Positions 10,053 through 21,388 of a DNA stretch of 64,000 nt are shown piece after piece. The translations under genes were made by a program, and so were the position numbers. Origin of the DNA: Tachypleus tridentatus (lineage: Eukaryota > Arthropoda > Merostomata > Xiphosura > Limulidae); contig NC_134830.1 of assembly GCF_004210375.1 (NCBI RefSeq), positions 48,055,094-48,119,093 on the forward strand, in the 5' to 3' direction. The notes under the pieces are model-generated. The model was not told the origin of the DNA. It worked only from the letters and a program-made list of their open reading frames with translations, and ran no database searches. Position 1 is the first letter of the stretch; each line of letters opens with the position of its first letter.

Positions 10053-11675
10053 CCATTCAACTGGATACATTTAACAGCACAAACATTCTGAACTGTAGTT
10101 TGCATTCACAAGTTTTATTTCTTTCAGTAAAAGAAAGTGGCTCTTTGCAAGTTGAAAGTTTTATAAAACACAGGAAACACAGTCCAAGTATCAAAACATT
10201 CCTAGTATGACTCACTTCATAACTTTTCTGACCATTTATTGCAGTTTAATCTTCTAAACCTAGCAACATTGGCTATTGAACCAGTTGAAAAATGTTTTTA
10301 AGCTAAAAATTACAAACAAAAAACAGTTCCAGGTTGACAGAGCATAAAAAGAAAACATCTCTCTACTGACCAAAAAAAAAACACTTATCCTTATCTCCTA
10401 ATGAAGTACTGCCTTTACTTTCTCAACCTTAAAACTGCAGTACCAAAGACACTTATTAACATATGGGGAATGAAACATTAGCAAAACAATTGTAGAACAT
10501 TAAAATTTATAAACCACAGTATAGCACTAGTCTTTTATGACAATCTGTAGTCTAATATTTTAGACAGTAAAATATGCTAGAACTATTTTTAATCTACTAA
10601 GACTGGCTATCTTTGTATATTTCCTGTATCAAGTACAAGCTAAAGAGAAAATTAAGCAGACAATTAAAGTTTTCAGTCCAATAAATAAAAATTAACTGTC
10701 ACAATACCATAAAAGAAAAGTGAGTTTATCTATGTTTTTACTACAGGCTGAAGCAGTGGATTCCCCTTTATTATAGTCTGTGATATAAACAAATAAAAAC
10801 CTTTGGTACAATTTTAGGTGCTTCACAAAGTTTTCTAAAATATTAACATTTTTAACTAAATCCTAATTTAATGAAGTATAATTAATAGTTTAAGGTTTCG
10901 ACAGATATATATATTATACACAACACATTAGCTGACTTAAAGACTTTTAACCATCACTTCTTACAATCCTTCATGGTTCATTAGCCACCGAAATAATCTC
11001 TTTATAGCAACCATATTTGGAATGAATACTGTAGTTGGTAAAATAGTGTTCAGGATAATCATGTTTCAGCTGTATACTGTAGTTGGTAAAATAGTGTTAG
11101 AGATAATCATGTTTTGGTTGAATATTGTACTTAAAAACACTTGTATTAATAAATCAAGCTTAACAGTGAATATTCAGAGAAATAACCACAATTTCTCGCC
11201 TTTTTTTTATATGCAGACAAATATTAGATGAAACCCAGATTTTGTACTCCTCAACTTCTGGTCTGTCATACTGTTTTCTAGTATAAAATTATCATTGGTA
11301 TTAAACATTTCTTAAAAGATTTATTCAAAATATGTTTACTTCCAACTGAGGTATCACATGAATTAAACACCAAGTAAAGTGGTGAGCTGTTCAAGATCTA
11401 ATGTTTAAATGAAATGAACTATAGTATTAAGGTATGGGCTATAACAATTTGGTGTACTAGTATATACTTCAAAATTGTATATTTGTAGTTATATACAACT
11501 TCATGGTATGATGACAGTAAAATGACAAGTATGACAGAAAATTATGAATATTGTATCTGATACCACTTCTTTAGATATCTGTTCATATAAAAAGAAAAAT
11601 GTTACAACTGACTTATTTACAAAATGGAAGAATAATGATAACCGTAGTCTCTTCTAACAGTTATCTTCACAAACA
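10053..11675. other. piwi 3' flank / candidate 3' UTR, no other gene seen
   Basis: AT-rich sequence downstream, in gene direction, of the piwi stop codon. A reverse-strand AATAAA hexamer near 11319-11324 is a candidate poly(A) signal about 350 bp after the stop. A 51-bp direct duplication (TACTGTAGTTGGTAAAATAG core) lies at 11024-11125. Confidence 0.4.
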
Positions 11676-11762
11676 TCACAAGTAAAAAAGTTTGTCTGAG
11701 AGCTCTACACTTGGGTCTTTATGAAGGTTTTGACCTACCAAACACGCTAGTTTATGAGCATA
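11676..11762 (-). CDS. piwi: piwi terminal coding exon
   Basis: The 29 codons run from [19 protein letters not shown] to a TGA at 11676-11678. The acceptor is a strong pyrimidine tract ending CCTTTTCCAG immediately upstream (11763 onward). It carries the catalytic-set His of YAH and the conserved C-terminal leucine ending of PIWI proteins. Phase 0 matches the preceding exon, which ends in CAG. Confidence 0.93.
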   Translation of the reverse strand, partial: YAHKLACLVGQNLHKDPSVELSDKLFYL

Positions 11763-14700
11763 CTGGAAAAGGAAAAAAAAACAATTACTTTAAAGGCAAT
11801 TTATTACAAGTGTTCTATAGAATATTTAATGACAAAAAAACAAATAACTTTGCACAACACAATACCACACTTGTGATCGAGGGCCTAATTTTTCAGTTTT
11901 AAACACTGTTGTGTTGTAAGCTGCCCTTGTTAATGAAGTGTTGATATTAAATTTCAGAACTGCTATAATCACTTTAAATAAAAACACAAGTTTGTAAAAC
12001 AGTCTTCACACATAACCTCCTGATTTGCAAATCATTTTATTTTTCCACTGAGTTCAAGATATTTTAAGCCCTGAACATATGACTCATCATATGAGATCAC
12101 ACACTTTAGTTTAAACAGTTAACTTAAAGTCTTACACTGGTTTCAACACAGAAGTACAAGTTGAATTTAACACCGCCAGTGATTAGATAATTCTAACACA
12201 ACACACATACAACAAACATACATCTCACACAAAAGGAGCAATCAGAAAATTGGTTACACCTAAGAAAAAATGCACCACGGACACCATAGTTTTCACAATG
12301 TTAAAAATGATGTCACAGTATACTAGCTCACCAGGAATGGACACCCTAGTGTTCACAATGGTGAAAATAGTGTCACAGTAGTTTACCAGGAATAGACACC
12401 CCAGTGTTCACAATGGTAAAAATGGTGTCACAGAGAAGACAGCTTATTGCAAATGGACAACCTAGTGTTCACAATGATAAAAATGGTGTCACAGTATACA
12501 TGTTTAACAAGAATGCACAACCTATAGTTCATAATGGTAAAATGGTGTCACAGAAAAGACAGCTTTCCAGGAATTGACACCATATTGTTCACAATGGTGA
12601 AAATAATGCATCAGAGAAAAGAGTTTTATCAGGAATGGACACTATTGTTCACAATGGTAAAAATTATGTTTGGAGAAAATAGCTCATTAGGAACAGTTTC
12701 CCTATTCTTCAAAAGAAGTTTGCACTTCTATCCAACCATGTGCAAAATAGATGTACAGAAAACAAAAGAAGATGACAGTCTAAACAGGCTAAAGTGCAGT
12801 AAGAGATCTACAGTAGTAGTTACACATGCATATCAAATACAATAACAAAACTGGAACATTCATATAGAAGAAAAACTACATAAGTTTGAATCTATTAAAC
12901 TTTAGAAAGCTGTGCACACACACACAAACACAATATACATCTCTTGAGACATTAAATTTGGTAAACAGTATATTCTAAATTAAATTGCTTCATGTTTTGA
13001 AAACAAACAATTGGATGTGCACTCACCTGGCATGGGGCTGGAACTCGAATTGTGCCAGGCCAGTTATAATACAGATGAGTGAGCTTGTAAGTCAATCGTT
13101 GCATCCAGTCAGGCCTCATGTTGCTCGAATCATAGATAACGACATAGTGGGTAGGTGTCACAGTGCCTTGTCGAACATGCTGAGAGACCAAGAAGAAATC
13201 GTACCTGTCACAAAATAATGTGGTATCATTAAATTTAACACTGTGGGAATAGCACAGTAACCTTATATTCTAAATATCTGCATCAAAATTACATACACGA
13301 AAAATACAGGATGTACTAAACTTAGTATACCTCAGAATCCAAGGTTCAATGGAAGTAGTTAGATGAATAAAGTCAACAGAAAAGAGAGGTTCCAAAAATT
13401 AACATTAATGTTATTATGATATAACATAAATACTTCTTTTAATTTCTCATGAAACACCACCAGTCTTCCCTTGATAAACATTCATATTCATGTAACTACC
13501 CTAATGCTTTCTTTGATGGATTTGTTTAGGCAGAGTATTCATGATGAAACTTTGTAGAATGGACAGCAACTACCTGTTGTGGAGACACAAGTGTAGAGGA
13601 CAACATTTCAAAAGTCTTCCGTCTTCCTCTACACTTGTGTCTCCACAACAGGCAATTGCCATCCATTCTACAAAGTTTCATGTGTACATGCTTCTTTGTA
13701 GAATATTTTAAATTTGTTTTCAATATTATTTAACAATGTACAGTTGTGTATTCTGTAGAGATGTAATGATTTTTATATAATTGTTCTTTTGGTTGTTACA
13801 AAATTCAGTAAGTAGCTTTCATGTGTCACCTAATAAGAGTGCATTGTTGTTTCAGTGGATTTTCCATGTATTCTTCTGTTGTTCTTAGATCCAGTGATTT
13901 ACTGTTTTCATTCTAGTGATGATGGACAGAGGGTTTTTTCTTGTTTTCCTAACAGAAACAGCCACTACCTGAATACCCAAAAAGGAACTCATCAAAACTT
14001 TTCACACACTGTTGTAGAACACAGGCCCTAAATGCCACAAAAAGTTATAAACCTTTATGGGTTTCTAGCATCTTGTGAATCAGTGTTGTCTTTATACCAT
14101 GTCACAGATTAAATCAAAGCATTACTTATTAACATGCAAGACAAACTAGCACAAAAAACCAACAATTTTATTAATTAATGATATCTCCAACATACCTGAT
14201 CTAACACAATCTTATCTAGTTTCAAACAAACATAGTCTAACTAGACTAGTGAACAAAACTTCAAAACACCTACCAGTTCTGTTGAGTTACTGTGTGATCC
14301 AAGATAGTACCAGAAGGAGGGTTGTCTAAGGATTTGTGTCCTCTTCCATTCTTTCATGAAAATAATAAAAATAGTCCACTACTAACAAAGGATCAGTTGA
14401 GACTTAAAAAAAAAATTAAATATTATTCTTGTGATTCTCATTTTCAGTATTTTATTTCAATTTTCTTTATAGAAGCTATTTGAACACATTCTTATGGTCT
14501 TAAATAATGTGCACCTTTTAACAAAACAAATCTAAAGTTACATACCTACACATCAAAAGTGAAAGTACATTAATAACTGGCAAAATTACATTAATATAAA
14601 AATGTATTCTCAAGATGGCTCATGAATGTTAAAACTTTAATTAAAACAATGTACAGAACAATGTTCCAAACTTCTTAGGTCATCTTCAGGTTAATATTAA

Positions 14701-14934
14701 AACAATATTTTCCAGGATTATAAGGTAACAAGTCATACTTACCAAACTGAGAAATATTCTTGTGTTGATACGTTTTTGGACAACAAGGACAGACAAAGTA
14801 GGTTCATATGATTCTCCAAAATGTTGAAAACAACTAGAAACTTGTTCTACTTCATATTCTGCAATGTGCTTCATCTGGCTGTGAGAAACTCCGTCTCGAA
14901 AAATGAAAATTTTTTTTGGTAGATCATGGTTCAC
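11676..14934 (-). CDS. piwi: PIWI-clade Argonaute, C-terminal four exons (5' part not seen)
   Basis: Four exons spliced in order (14934-14743, 14350-14274, 13204-13027, 11762-11676) encode the C-terminal part of a PIWI domain. PIWI proteins bind piRNAs and silence transposons, in the germline and in arthropods often also in the soma. Diagnostic strings are [76 protein letters not shown] and [14 protein letters not shown], ending KLFYL and TGA at 11676-11678. The RDG aspartate and the YAH histidine are expected members of the slicer catalytic set. The first Asp would lie in an upstream exon not found here. All junctions have GT/AG borders and compatible phases (0, 2 with a Trp codon split TG|G, 0). 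A 500-N gap starts 223 bp upstream of the first visible exon. No disabling mutation is seen. Confidence 0.93.
12275..12705. repeat. About 61-bp minisatellite in the last piwi intron
   Basis: Around seven imperfect units contain GTGTTCACAATGGTAAAAAT, GGTGTCACAG and CAGGAATGGACACC. The array lies wholly inside the intron between 11763 and 13026. Open stretches over it are by-products of the repeat. Confidence 0.9.
13027..13204 (-). CDS. piwi: piwi penultimate exon
   Basis: The 178-nt exon encodes [20 protein letters not shown], then [20 protein letters not shown] and [19 protein letters not shown]. The acceptor is TTTTGTGACAG and the donor GTGAGT. The first base completes the Trp codon split from the exon at 14274-14350. 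Confidence 0.95.
13544..13681. repeat. 138-bp foldback with 57-bp arms in a piwi intron
   Basis: The left arm 13544-13600 and right arm 13625-13681 are reverse complements apart from four transition differences clustered near CAGCAACTACC / GGCAATTGCC. The loop is 24 bp. Arms begin ATGAAACTTTGTAGAATGGA. It is probably a foldback MITE or a recent inverted duplication, and transcribed within the piwi intron it would form a long hairpin. Confidence 0.9.
13682..14273. other. piwi intron, nothing further recognised
   Basis: AT-rich intron sequence between the foldback and the upstream exon. No extra exon is needed, because the flanking exons join in phase with conserved protein continuity. Confidence 0.6.
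14274..14350 (-). CDS. piwi: piwi internal exon
   Basis: The 77-nt exon encodes [20 protein letters not shown] followed by VTQQN and the first two bases of a Trp codon. The acceptor ends TTTCATGAAAG and the donor is GTAGGT. It sits exactly where PIWI proteins have the GTxxDHTVT segment between the RINTRIF and YDFFLVSQ motifs. Confidence 0.93.
14602..14695. repeat. Dispersed repeat, second copy of the 4822-4895 element
   Basis: ATTCTCAAGATGGCTCATGA then CTTCTTAGGTCATCTTCAGG match the 4822-4895 copy. It lies in the piwi intron between the exons at 14274-14350 and 14743-14934. Confidence 0.6.
14743..14934 (-). CDS. piwi: piwi exon with the RDG catalytic aspartate
   Basis: The 64 codons encode [32 protein letters not shown], then [20 protein letters not shown]. 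The acceptor is TTTATCTGTTTAG and the donor GTAAGT. In PIWI proteins this block lies just after the beta-strand preceding the second catalytic Asp (RDG). Where most members read DGQ after RDGV, this copy reads HSQ. Confidence 0.94.
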
Positions 14935-15157
14935 CTAAACAGATAAACAAATAGATATCAAACTATGAATCCAAACTCTTACACAATAAAATACCCTCTA
15001 ATTTGTAATACACAAAACATCTCAAAAAGAACTAGCACTTAAATATTTCTGTCACCTCAATTATGTGAAAAAATTTCTTACAAACATTTGTATCACACAC
15101 AAACTAAGCTAAACTTCTCTCAACAAAAATTATCAATTCTATTGAACACATGTTCAA

Positions 15158-15657
15158 NNNNNNNNNNNNNNNNNNNNNNNNNNNNNNNNNNNNNNNNNNN
15201 NNNNNNNNNNNNNNNNNNNNNNNNNNNNNNNNNNNNNNNNNNNNNNNNNNNNNNNNNNNNNNNNNNNNNNNNNNNNNNNNNNNNNNNNNNNNNNNNNNNN
15301 NNNNNNNNNNNNNNNNNNNNNNNNNNNNNNNNNNNNNNNNNNNNNNNNNNNNNNNNNNNNNNNNNNNNNNNNNNNNNNNNNNNNNNNNNNNNNNNNNNNN
15401 NNNNNNNNNNNNNNNNNNNNNNNNNNNNNNNNNNNNNNNNNNNNNNNNNNNNNNNNNNNNNNNNNNNNNNNNNNNNNNNNNNNNNNNNNNNNNNNNNNNN
15501 NNNNNNNNNNNNNNNNNNNNNNNNNNNNNNNNNNNNNNNNNNNNNNNNNNNNNNNNNNNNNNNNNNNNNNNNNNNNNNNNNNNNNNNNNNNNNNNNNNNN
15601 NNNNNNNNNNNNNNNNNNNNNNNNNNNNNNNNNNNNNNNNNNNNNNNNNNNNNNNNN
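15158..15657. other. Assembly gap of exactly 500 N
   Basis: A run of N of round length, so its true size is unknown. It is placed directly 5' of the first visible piwi exon. Any open frame spanning it is meaningless. Confidence 1.
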
Positions 15658-16274
15658 TTAAGTGCTTACATTTTAACCATTTAAAACAAAACAAGAAAAA
15701 AACAGACGCTTTTCGAAGATAGAAACACGTTTTTTCCACGAAGTATTTCAACGTTTCAAAACGTTTTCTTCAAAAATATAAGGTAGATATTTATTCACAT
15801 TAAAACTTTCAAGTGTGAAAATGTTAATTAACAAAAAACGAAACATAATACTCAAAACGCTTTCATAATTTAAACAATACGTTTCTTTACACCCGTTATG
15901 ATAGTAATATTTAAATATTCCATCTTTCTTATAGAAAAACGATAACTGAAACACAATAGCAACATACAAAACCTTTTGTAGGAGTTACAACGCTTAAAGA
16001 AACATCAAACTCATTTACCTTCTGATGGCAGGTAGTCTTGTTAAAAGAAGTTCTAACGTTATTATTTTGAAAAGGTAAACCATCTGTTATTTTACTGTAC
16101 TTATGATATTCACCATTTAGAACAACAATTATTCTTCGTTATAGAAAATTGGAAACCTACGATATTTAGGATAGTTTTACTAATAAAAATATTTTTTTTT
16201 ACACAAGAGTTTGAATCATATTTTTATCACATTCCTCTCAACATACAAGTATTGCATTGACAAACTTACTCTGA
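15658..16274. other. No supported feature
   Basis: AT-rich sequence, no piwi exon or repeat recognised. A short minus-strand stretch near 16015-16085 ends in a plausible GTAAAT donor but shows no family motif. Confidence 0.4.
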
Positions 16275-16675
16275 TCATGTACAAAAGACAGTAAAACACC
16301 ATACAAACAGCTACTTGAACTAAGTTATTCACGTTTACCGTAATGAATAAAAGATAGTTACTACACCATACTGACAGCTACATGAACTCGGCTTCGGCTG
16401 TTCAGGTTCACTGTGATGTATAAAAGACAGTTAAAACACCATACATACAGCTACATGAATTAAGCTATTGAGATTTACTGTGATGTATGAAAGACATATA
16501 AAATACCATAAATCCAACTACATGAACTAGGTTATACAGGTTTACTGTGATGTATAAAAGACAGTTGAAACACTATAGAGACAGCTACATGAACTAGGTT
16601 ATACAGGTTTACTGTGATGTATAAAAGACAGTTAAAACACTATAGAGACAGCTACATGAACTAGGCTGTTCGATC
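16275..16675. repeat. 67-bp minisatellite, about six units
   Basis: Units contain CTGTGATGTATAAAAGACAG, CAGCTACATGAACTAGG and TATACAGGTTTA. The last two units are nearly identical and the left ones more diverged. Confidence 0.9.
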
Positions 16676-16753
16676 TTTAGTGATTACCAAAACTGAATAA
16701 AATATAAAAATTAAATTTCAGGTCGAACGTTATTTTATAATGAACGTTTAGAA

Positions 16754-19036
16754 CACTGGTTTTTAACCTTGTTAAAGGTACTGAACTCCGGAAGTTTCGT
16801 ACTTGCATTCACTGAACCTTTCGTAATTAAAAAATAAAATATGATTTTTTCAAATTCAAAACATAAGTAGATATTTTATAAGTGTACAAAATGAACCATG
16901 CATCAGTTGCACACAATATCACTGTGGTCAAAGAACAAAACATGAATTTCACACAGAAACAAAAACATAACTCAATGAATATTTACTGCAAATCAATGTG
17001 ACTTTTGCTGTTGCCTTTCAGAGACAAGATCAGAAATGCGCGGCTTCACCTTAGCAAGTACCACTCTCATATCATTTTCGCAACAAAGTCTGTTCCTTTT
17101 CTTCGTTTTTATGTCTACCATCCTCGAAAATGATTGCTCGCAAAGATACGTTGTAACAAACGGTATGAGTATTTCAAGGGATTTCTTAGCAGTAAGAGGG
17201 CACGCTACGATTTGGTGACACCAAAACGTTGAGAGAGTTGTTGTTCTGAAAAGTTGCTGTTGAACCTGGCTCTGCTGAAGTTCAATGATTTCGTCGAGGT
17301 ATTCATTATTGACATCTGCTGTCGCAACACTAAACGTGAACGGCTGTCTCACCCATGCTGGATATGACTCTCTGGTGGGGAAGTATCCGTCGAGAGACTT
17401 TGCGAGCTCTTCTAAGTGCATGGCAATTGCTTGCTTCAGTTCCCCAGGTACAGAAATGTCTCCGATTTCAGACACATCTTCGATCTTATTTACATAGTCG
17501 TCCAGCAGGGGAAAGTTTGCGAAGTTATCATTCTCTGTTCGTCGTTTCCATAACGGTAACTTTTTGAAAAGCCTTCAGGTTTTCTTTCGCTTCGATGATG
17601 TTGACTCCACCGCCCTGCATCTGTTGATAGATATGGTTGAAAGCATTGAAGATATCGGCCAAGTACGCCAAAATAAAAATGAACTCATATTTATCAAAGC
17701 AATCTGCATAACAATGTTGGTACTTTCGCAAAAACAGGACTAATTCCGCACGCATAGCAAAAACACAATTCAGCACCTTTTCCCGGGATAACCACCGAAC
17801 GTTAGAATGGTACAGAAGTACCTCAAATTCAGAGCCCATTTCATTACACAGCTCTTTGAAGATGCGGTGCTTCAGGGCACTATTTCGCACAAAGTTCACA
17901 CATTCCACTACAATTTTTAATACTTCTGCCAGTTTTGAAGGCAAGGTGTTTGTTGCCAACGCATGCCTGTGCAGAACACAGTGCGTTACAATGATGTGTG
18001 GTGCATCGGCTTTCACCAGCGCACCAAAACCAGAGTTTCGTCCCAGCATAACTGGAGCTCCATCCGAACAAACTGCAAAAACGAAATATTGTTGTCTCTG
18101 AAGAACTCATCCACAAGTTTCTTCACGTCTGCTGCCTTAGTTGTTGTTGTAAGAGGCTTACAAAATAAAAAAAATATTTTTTTATCTCGTCGTTCTTCAC
18201 ATAGCGCACGAATACAACAAGCTGGCTTAGATTGGAAACGTCGGTGGTCTCGTCGAGTTGAAGGCTGAATTTTGCTGGGATTGAAATCAAATCTGCAACT
18301 ACTTGAGCCAAGATGTCATCGCTCATGCCATCTATTCTGCTGCTGATGGTGTCATTTGAAAGAGGAATTTGGGATAACATATTTTCAGCAGCTTTTCCCA
18401 GCATGATATTCGCCATCTTCAACGCAGCTGGTTTTACGAGTGCTTCACCAATGGTGTGTGGTTTGCCCTGCTTTGCGATCAAGTACGCAACTTTGTACGA
18501 TGCTGTGAGGATCGGTTTGTCGATGGGTACAAAGCCGAGAACAAGCAAAGTAGCCTTTTCATCGAACCTGGCTCTCTTTACCTTGAATTCAGCAAGCGTT
18601 GTGTTCTTGTATTTTACATCTCCATGCAGCTTTAGGGAATGTTCTCCTAGTTTTGCCAGTGCTAGACTAGAATTGCTTAACTTGGCATTGCAAATCATGC
18701 ATTGAGGACGCTGATTCTCATCATGTTCCGTTATACACGTGAATCCATATTGTACGTATTCGTCCGACCACTTTCCATTTTTGCTCGACAGAGTTAATAT
18801 GAAGGAATTGAAAGATTAGGAAAAAATCACAAATGACGTACGATTACTACAGTCACAAGTCGACTGCTAAGCGCACGAAGTTTCCTGCAGCACAGATATT
18901 AAGGCCAAGTGATGTGACGTGTTCATTTGCAGCCAATGATGGCCAAGTGGGGCATGACGTCACGAATAGGTGTGTGTGTCTTAGCCTCCGCCGAATTCTT
19001 GAGACTGACTCATCGAACCCAGGTTAAGATCCACTG
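16754..19036 (-). mobile_element. End-to-end hAT transposon (Buster/ZBED5-like) with 8-bp target duplication
   Basis: The outermost bases are CACTGGTTTTTAACCTTG on the left and, reverse-complemented, CAGTGGATCTTAACCTGG on the right, 14 of 18 matching. Both ends are flanked by the identical 8-mer GTTTAGAA (16746-16753 and 19037-19044), the target-duplication length of hAT elements. The 2283-bp element contains a frameshifted minus-strand transposase. It is structurally complete but coding-dead as assembled. Confidence 0.9.
16993..18791 (-). pseudogene. hAT transposase pseudogene, ZBED5/SCAND3-like
   Basis: The N-terminus reads KWSDEYVQYGFTCITEHDEN with a BED-type finger remnant (CMICNAKL and later SLKLHGD), then KPHTIGEALVKPAALKM. 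LQLDETTDVSNLSQLVVFVR holds the first catalytic Asp, SDGAPVMLGRNSGF the second, CVLHRHALA and VRWLSREKVL follow. The C-terminal dimerisation block reads FVTTYLCEQSFSRMVDIKTK and ends SERQQQKSH before a stop at 16993. At least three frameshifts separate the pieces (near 18175 at a T-run, near 18080, and near 17525). The length and domain order match domesticated and active ZBED5-like hAT proteins. Confidence 0.92.
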
Positions 19037-19162
19037 GTTTAGAATAACGGTGGTTCAAATAATTTTAAATTAAATATTCTGTTGAACTGTTTGAATATGG
19101 TATGGTTTTAATTCGAAAAACAGTTAGACATAAGAACCTTAATATACAAATATATGTTGTGC

Positions 19163-19272
19163 GCATTCTCTAGTGGCTCAATAGTAAGTCTGCAGGCTAA
19201 AAAAACTGGTTTCGATACCTGTAGTGAGCAGAAGAGAGGTAACCTATTGTGTAGTTTGCGGTTAACAATAAC
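19163..19272 (+). mobile_element. Short SINE-like repeat (family 2)
   Basis: CATTCTCTAGTGGCTCAATA, AAGTCTGCAGGCTAA, GGTTTCGATACCTGTAGTG and TATTGTGTAGTTTGCGGTTA follow the family 2 order. Moderately diverged. Confidence 0.7.
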
Positions 19273-19751
19273 CATGAGAAATCGTGTTCTACTCATTGGT
19301 TTTTGTTCTTCTATCGACTTATGTTTATTGTCCCTTATGTTCAACAAACGATACACGGAAAATATGGCATTTATATCCATCCAAATTTAGACACCCAGTT
19401 TATTTCAAGGCTGTTCTAGCTGTGTCCCCATCATGTTAAGGAAACACAACTTTCATTCCTAGTTTTGCAATACATAATGTATGTTAAACTAGCAAAAGAG
19501 ATTTAGTGTTAGTAACCGAGTAACGTGCATACATGTATTAAAGTCCGTTATTCGACTTTGAAAATTTAAATGTTTAAAGAACACTGGAAAGTGAAAGTGG
19601 TTGATGACATTAACAAACGTTTAATTTTGTAAACATTGTATTTTAGTTGCTTATTCCATTCTAAACAGTACATAAGTATCAATTATTCTCGAATGTCACG
19701 TTTAAAATACATTTCTAAATCACTTATTTTGTTTTTAACTTTTTTTCAGAG

Positions 19752-19803
19752 CATAATTTTCAGGAGATATTAATGTTCTCAGTAATATCTCCAGAAAATT
19801 ATG
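19752..19803. repeat. Short perfect-stem hairpin
   Basis: The arms CATAATTTTCAGGAGATATT and its complement AATATCTCCAGAAAATTATG pair over about 21 bp with one mismatch and a 10-nt loop. Flanking bases do not extend the stem. It may be a tiny foldback; it is short for a microRNA precursor. Confidence 0.7.
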
Positions 19804-20500
19804 TTTTTTAAGAATTTATTTCTGACATAAATCAAACTAAGCTGTGACTTGTTCCAGCTGTTTCGACCTGAAATTCATGTTGTTACTCAAAATGTAAACT
19901 AGGGTTTAATTCATGGTGGTTTGAAAAGATTAACTCTGGTAACAAGAATAATAAATTTAAAAACGCCCGCAGAGACGTGATGAATGCAAGTTCGTGGTGG
20001 TGATGCATTTATATTTGTTTTATTTGTCCAGTAGAGATATTCCTTCCCGTAGTAAAATAACTATCTTTTATTTAGAGCATTTCTGTAATAAAGAGATCTT
20101 AAAGGTACATTTCGTTAATAAAACAATCATAATAAAACTTTTCTAGTTGTACTGGTAGAAAGAAGCAATAAATATAAGTTTGTTTCGTTTATTATTTTCC
20201 GTCTTCCTATAACACAAGTACTTAAAAGCATTAATCCTTGAACAAGTCAAGTCAGATATAATTAAGATTTAAAATTATGAAACAATTAATTATTAGTTAA
20301 CTTGTGAGGATTGAGTTCTGATACGTCCGTGAGTTGGACTTTTGTTTATTGTAGGCTTAGTAACAAGAAAAATCCATCGTCTAAACCTAGTCTTAACCAT
20401 AGTTATAATTAACACTATATTTGAAGTCATGTGATTTTAGAAATGCGCAAATGTTGAACTTTCAAAATACACCTGTCGAACTGACAATGTCAGGGCTGTT

Positions 20501-20550
20501 TGTAATTCAGCATAAAGCTACACAATGGGCTATCTGGGCTCCGCTCATCA
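20501..20550 (-). mobile_element. Partial SINE-like repeat (family 2)
   Basis: TAATTCAGCATAAAGCTACA and CAATGGGCTATCTGGGCTCC match the family 2 3' region in reverse. Only about 50 bp remain. Confidence 0.5.
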
Positions 20551-21388
20551 TTTGAAGTGTAGGAAAAACTTTGTTACAAAGAATTTCTTATGATATTGAA
20601 AATTTATTATCTTGGTGAAACCCAGTTTAAGATATTTCTATAATGTTATTATTCTATAATTAGAACAAAATGTTTGTATGAAATGTTGACATTCTCATGA
20701 TTAGATCAGTCGCTCTTAAGATCAGCCTGTCATTAAGATCAATTAATATTCCCTATAGTGGGATTCACCTTTGAATGTTGACATAAGAAACTTAGGTAAC
20801 TTAATTATCTAAAACATTTTATTTTACAGGAAAATCATATATTACAAGTGTAGTACAAGACATGTGAAGATTAAATAGTGCTAAAATTTGATCTGATATG
20901 TTTAACTGATGTTGGCAAGTTGTGTAATTAGAAATTATATAAACTCTCATGTGCAAATAAATTTGTAAGTTTTAAATAAGTCAACCTCACGGGTATACAT
21001 TTAAATAATAAAAACAAAAAATACGTGTCATTTTTCATTAGTCTGGTGTTGTCTAATCTGTATAGCACCATATTATAATGGAAATCTTTCTGATATGATA
21101 CTGGAAAAACGCTTTTATAACTTGATGTGCAACCCCCAACTTCGCGAAATTTTTATCCTGTGTGCATGTAGATTTGTAATAAGGGTCACGATTTTCTCAT
21201 TTTGTCTCCGTTTTCCGTCACGAAGAACTTTATTTTTTTCATTCTCGTGGTGCAGATATGAAGTCATTCACTCGTCACACACGGATCTGATGCACTGGCG
21301 CCACGAGTAATCAGCTAGTAATACTGATTTTTATACCATAATCTATCTATCTATCTATATATATATATATATGTAATATTTACTGTAC

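Larger units (their letters stand above)
19273..21388. other. No supported gene
   Basis: AT-rich sequence holding only a 52-bp hairpin (19752-19803), a family 2 SINE fragment (20501-20550) and a TCTA/TA microsatellite (about 21342-21372). No piwi exon recognised. Confidence 0.5.

Noticed and set aside
12534-12845. Open frame of 103 codons
   Set aside because: It follows the 61-bp minisatellite in the piwi intron.
13526-13723. Minus-strand open frame of 65 codons
   Set aside because: It reads across the intronic foldback and has no other support.
15088-15751. Open frames across the gap on both strands
   Set aside because: They consist of 500 N plus short flanks and carry no coding information.
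17036-18705. Plus-strand open frames opposite the hAT transposase
   Set aside because: They are antisense shadows of the minus-strand transposase.
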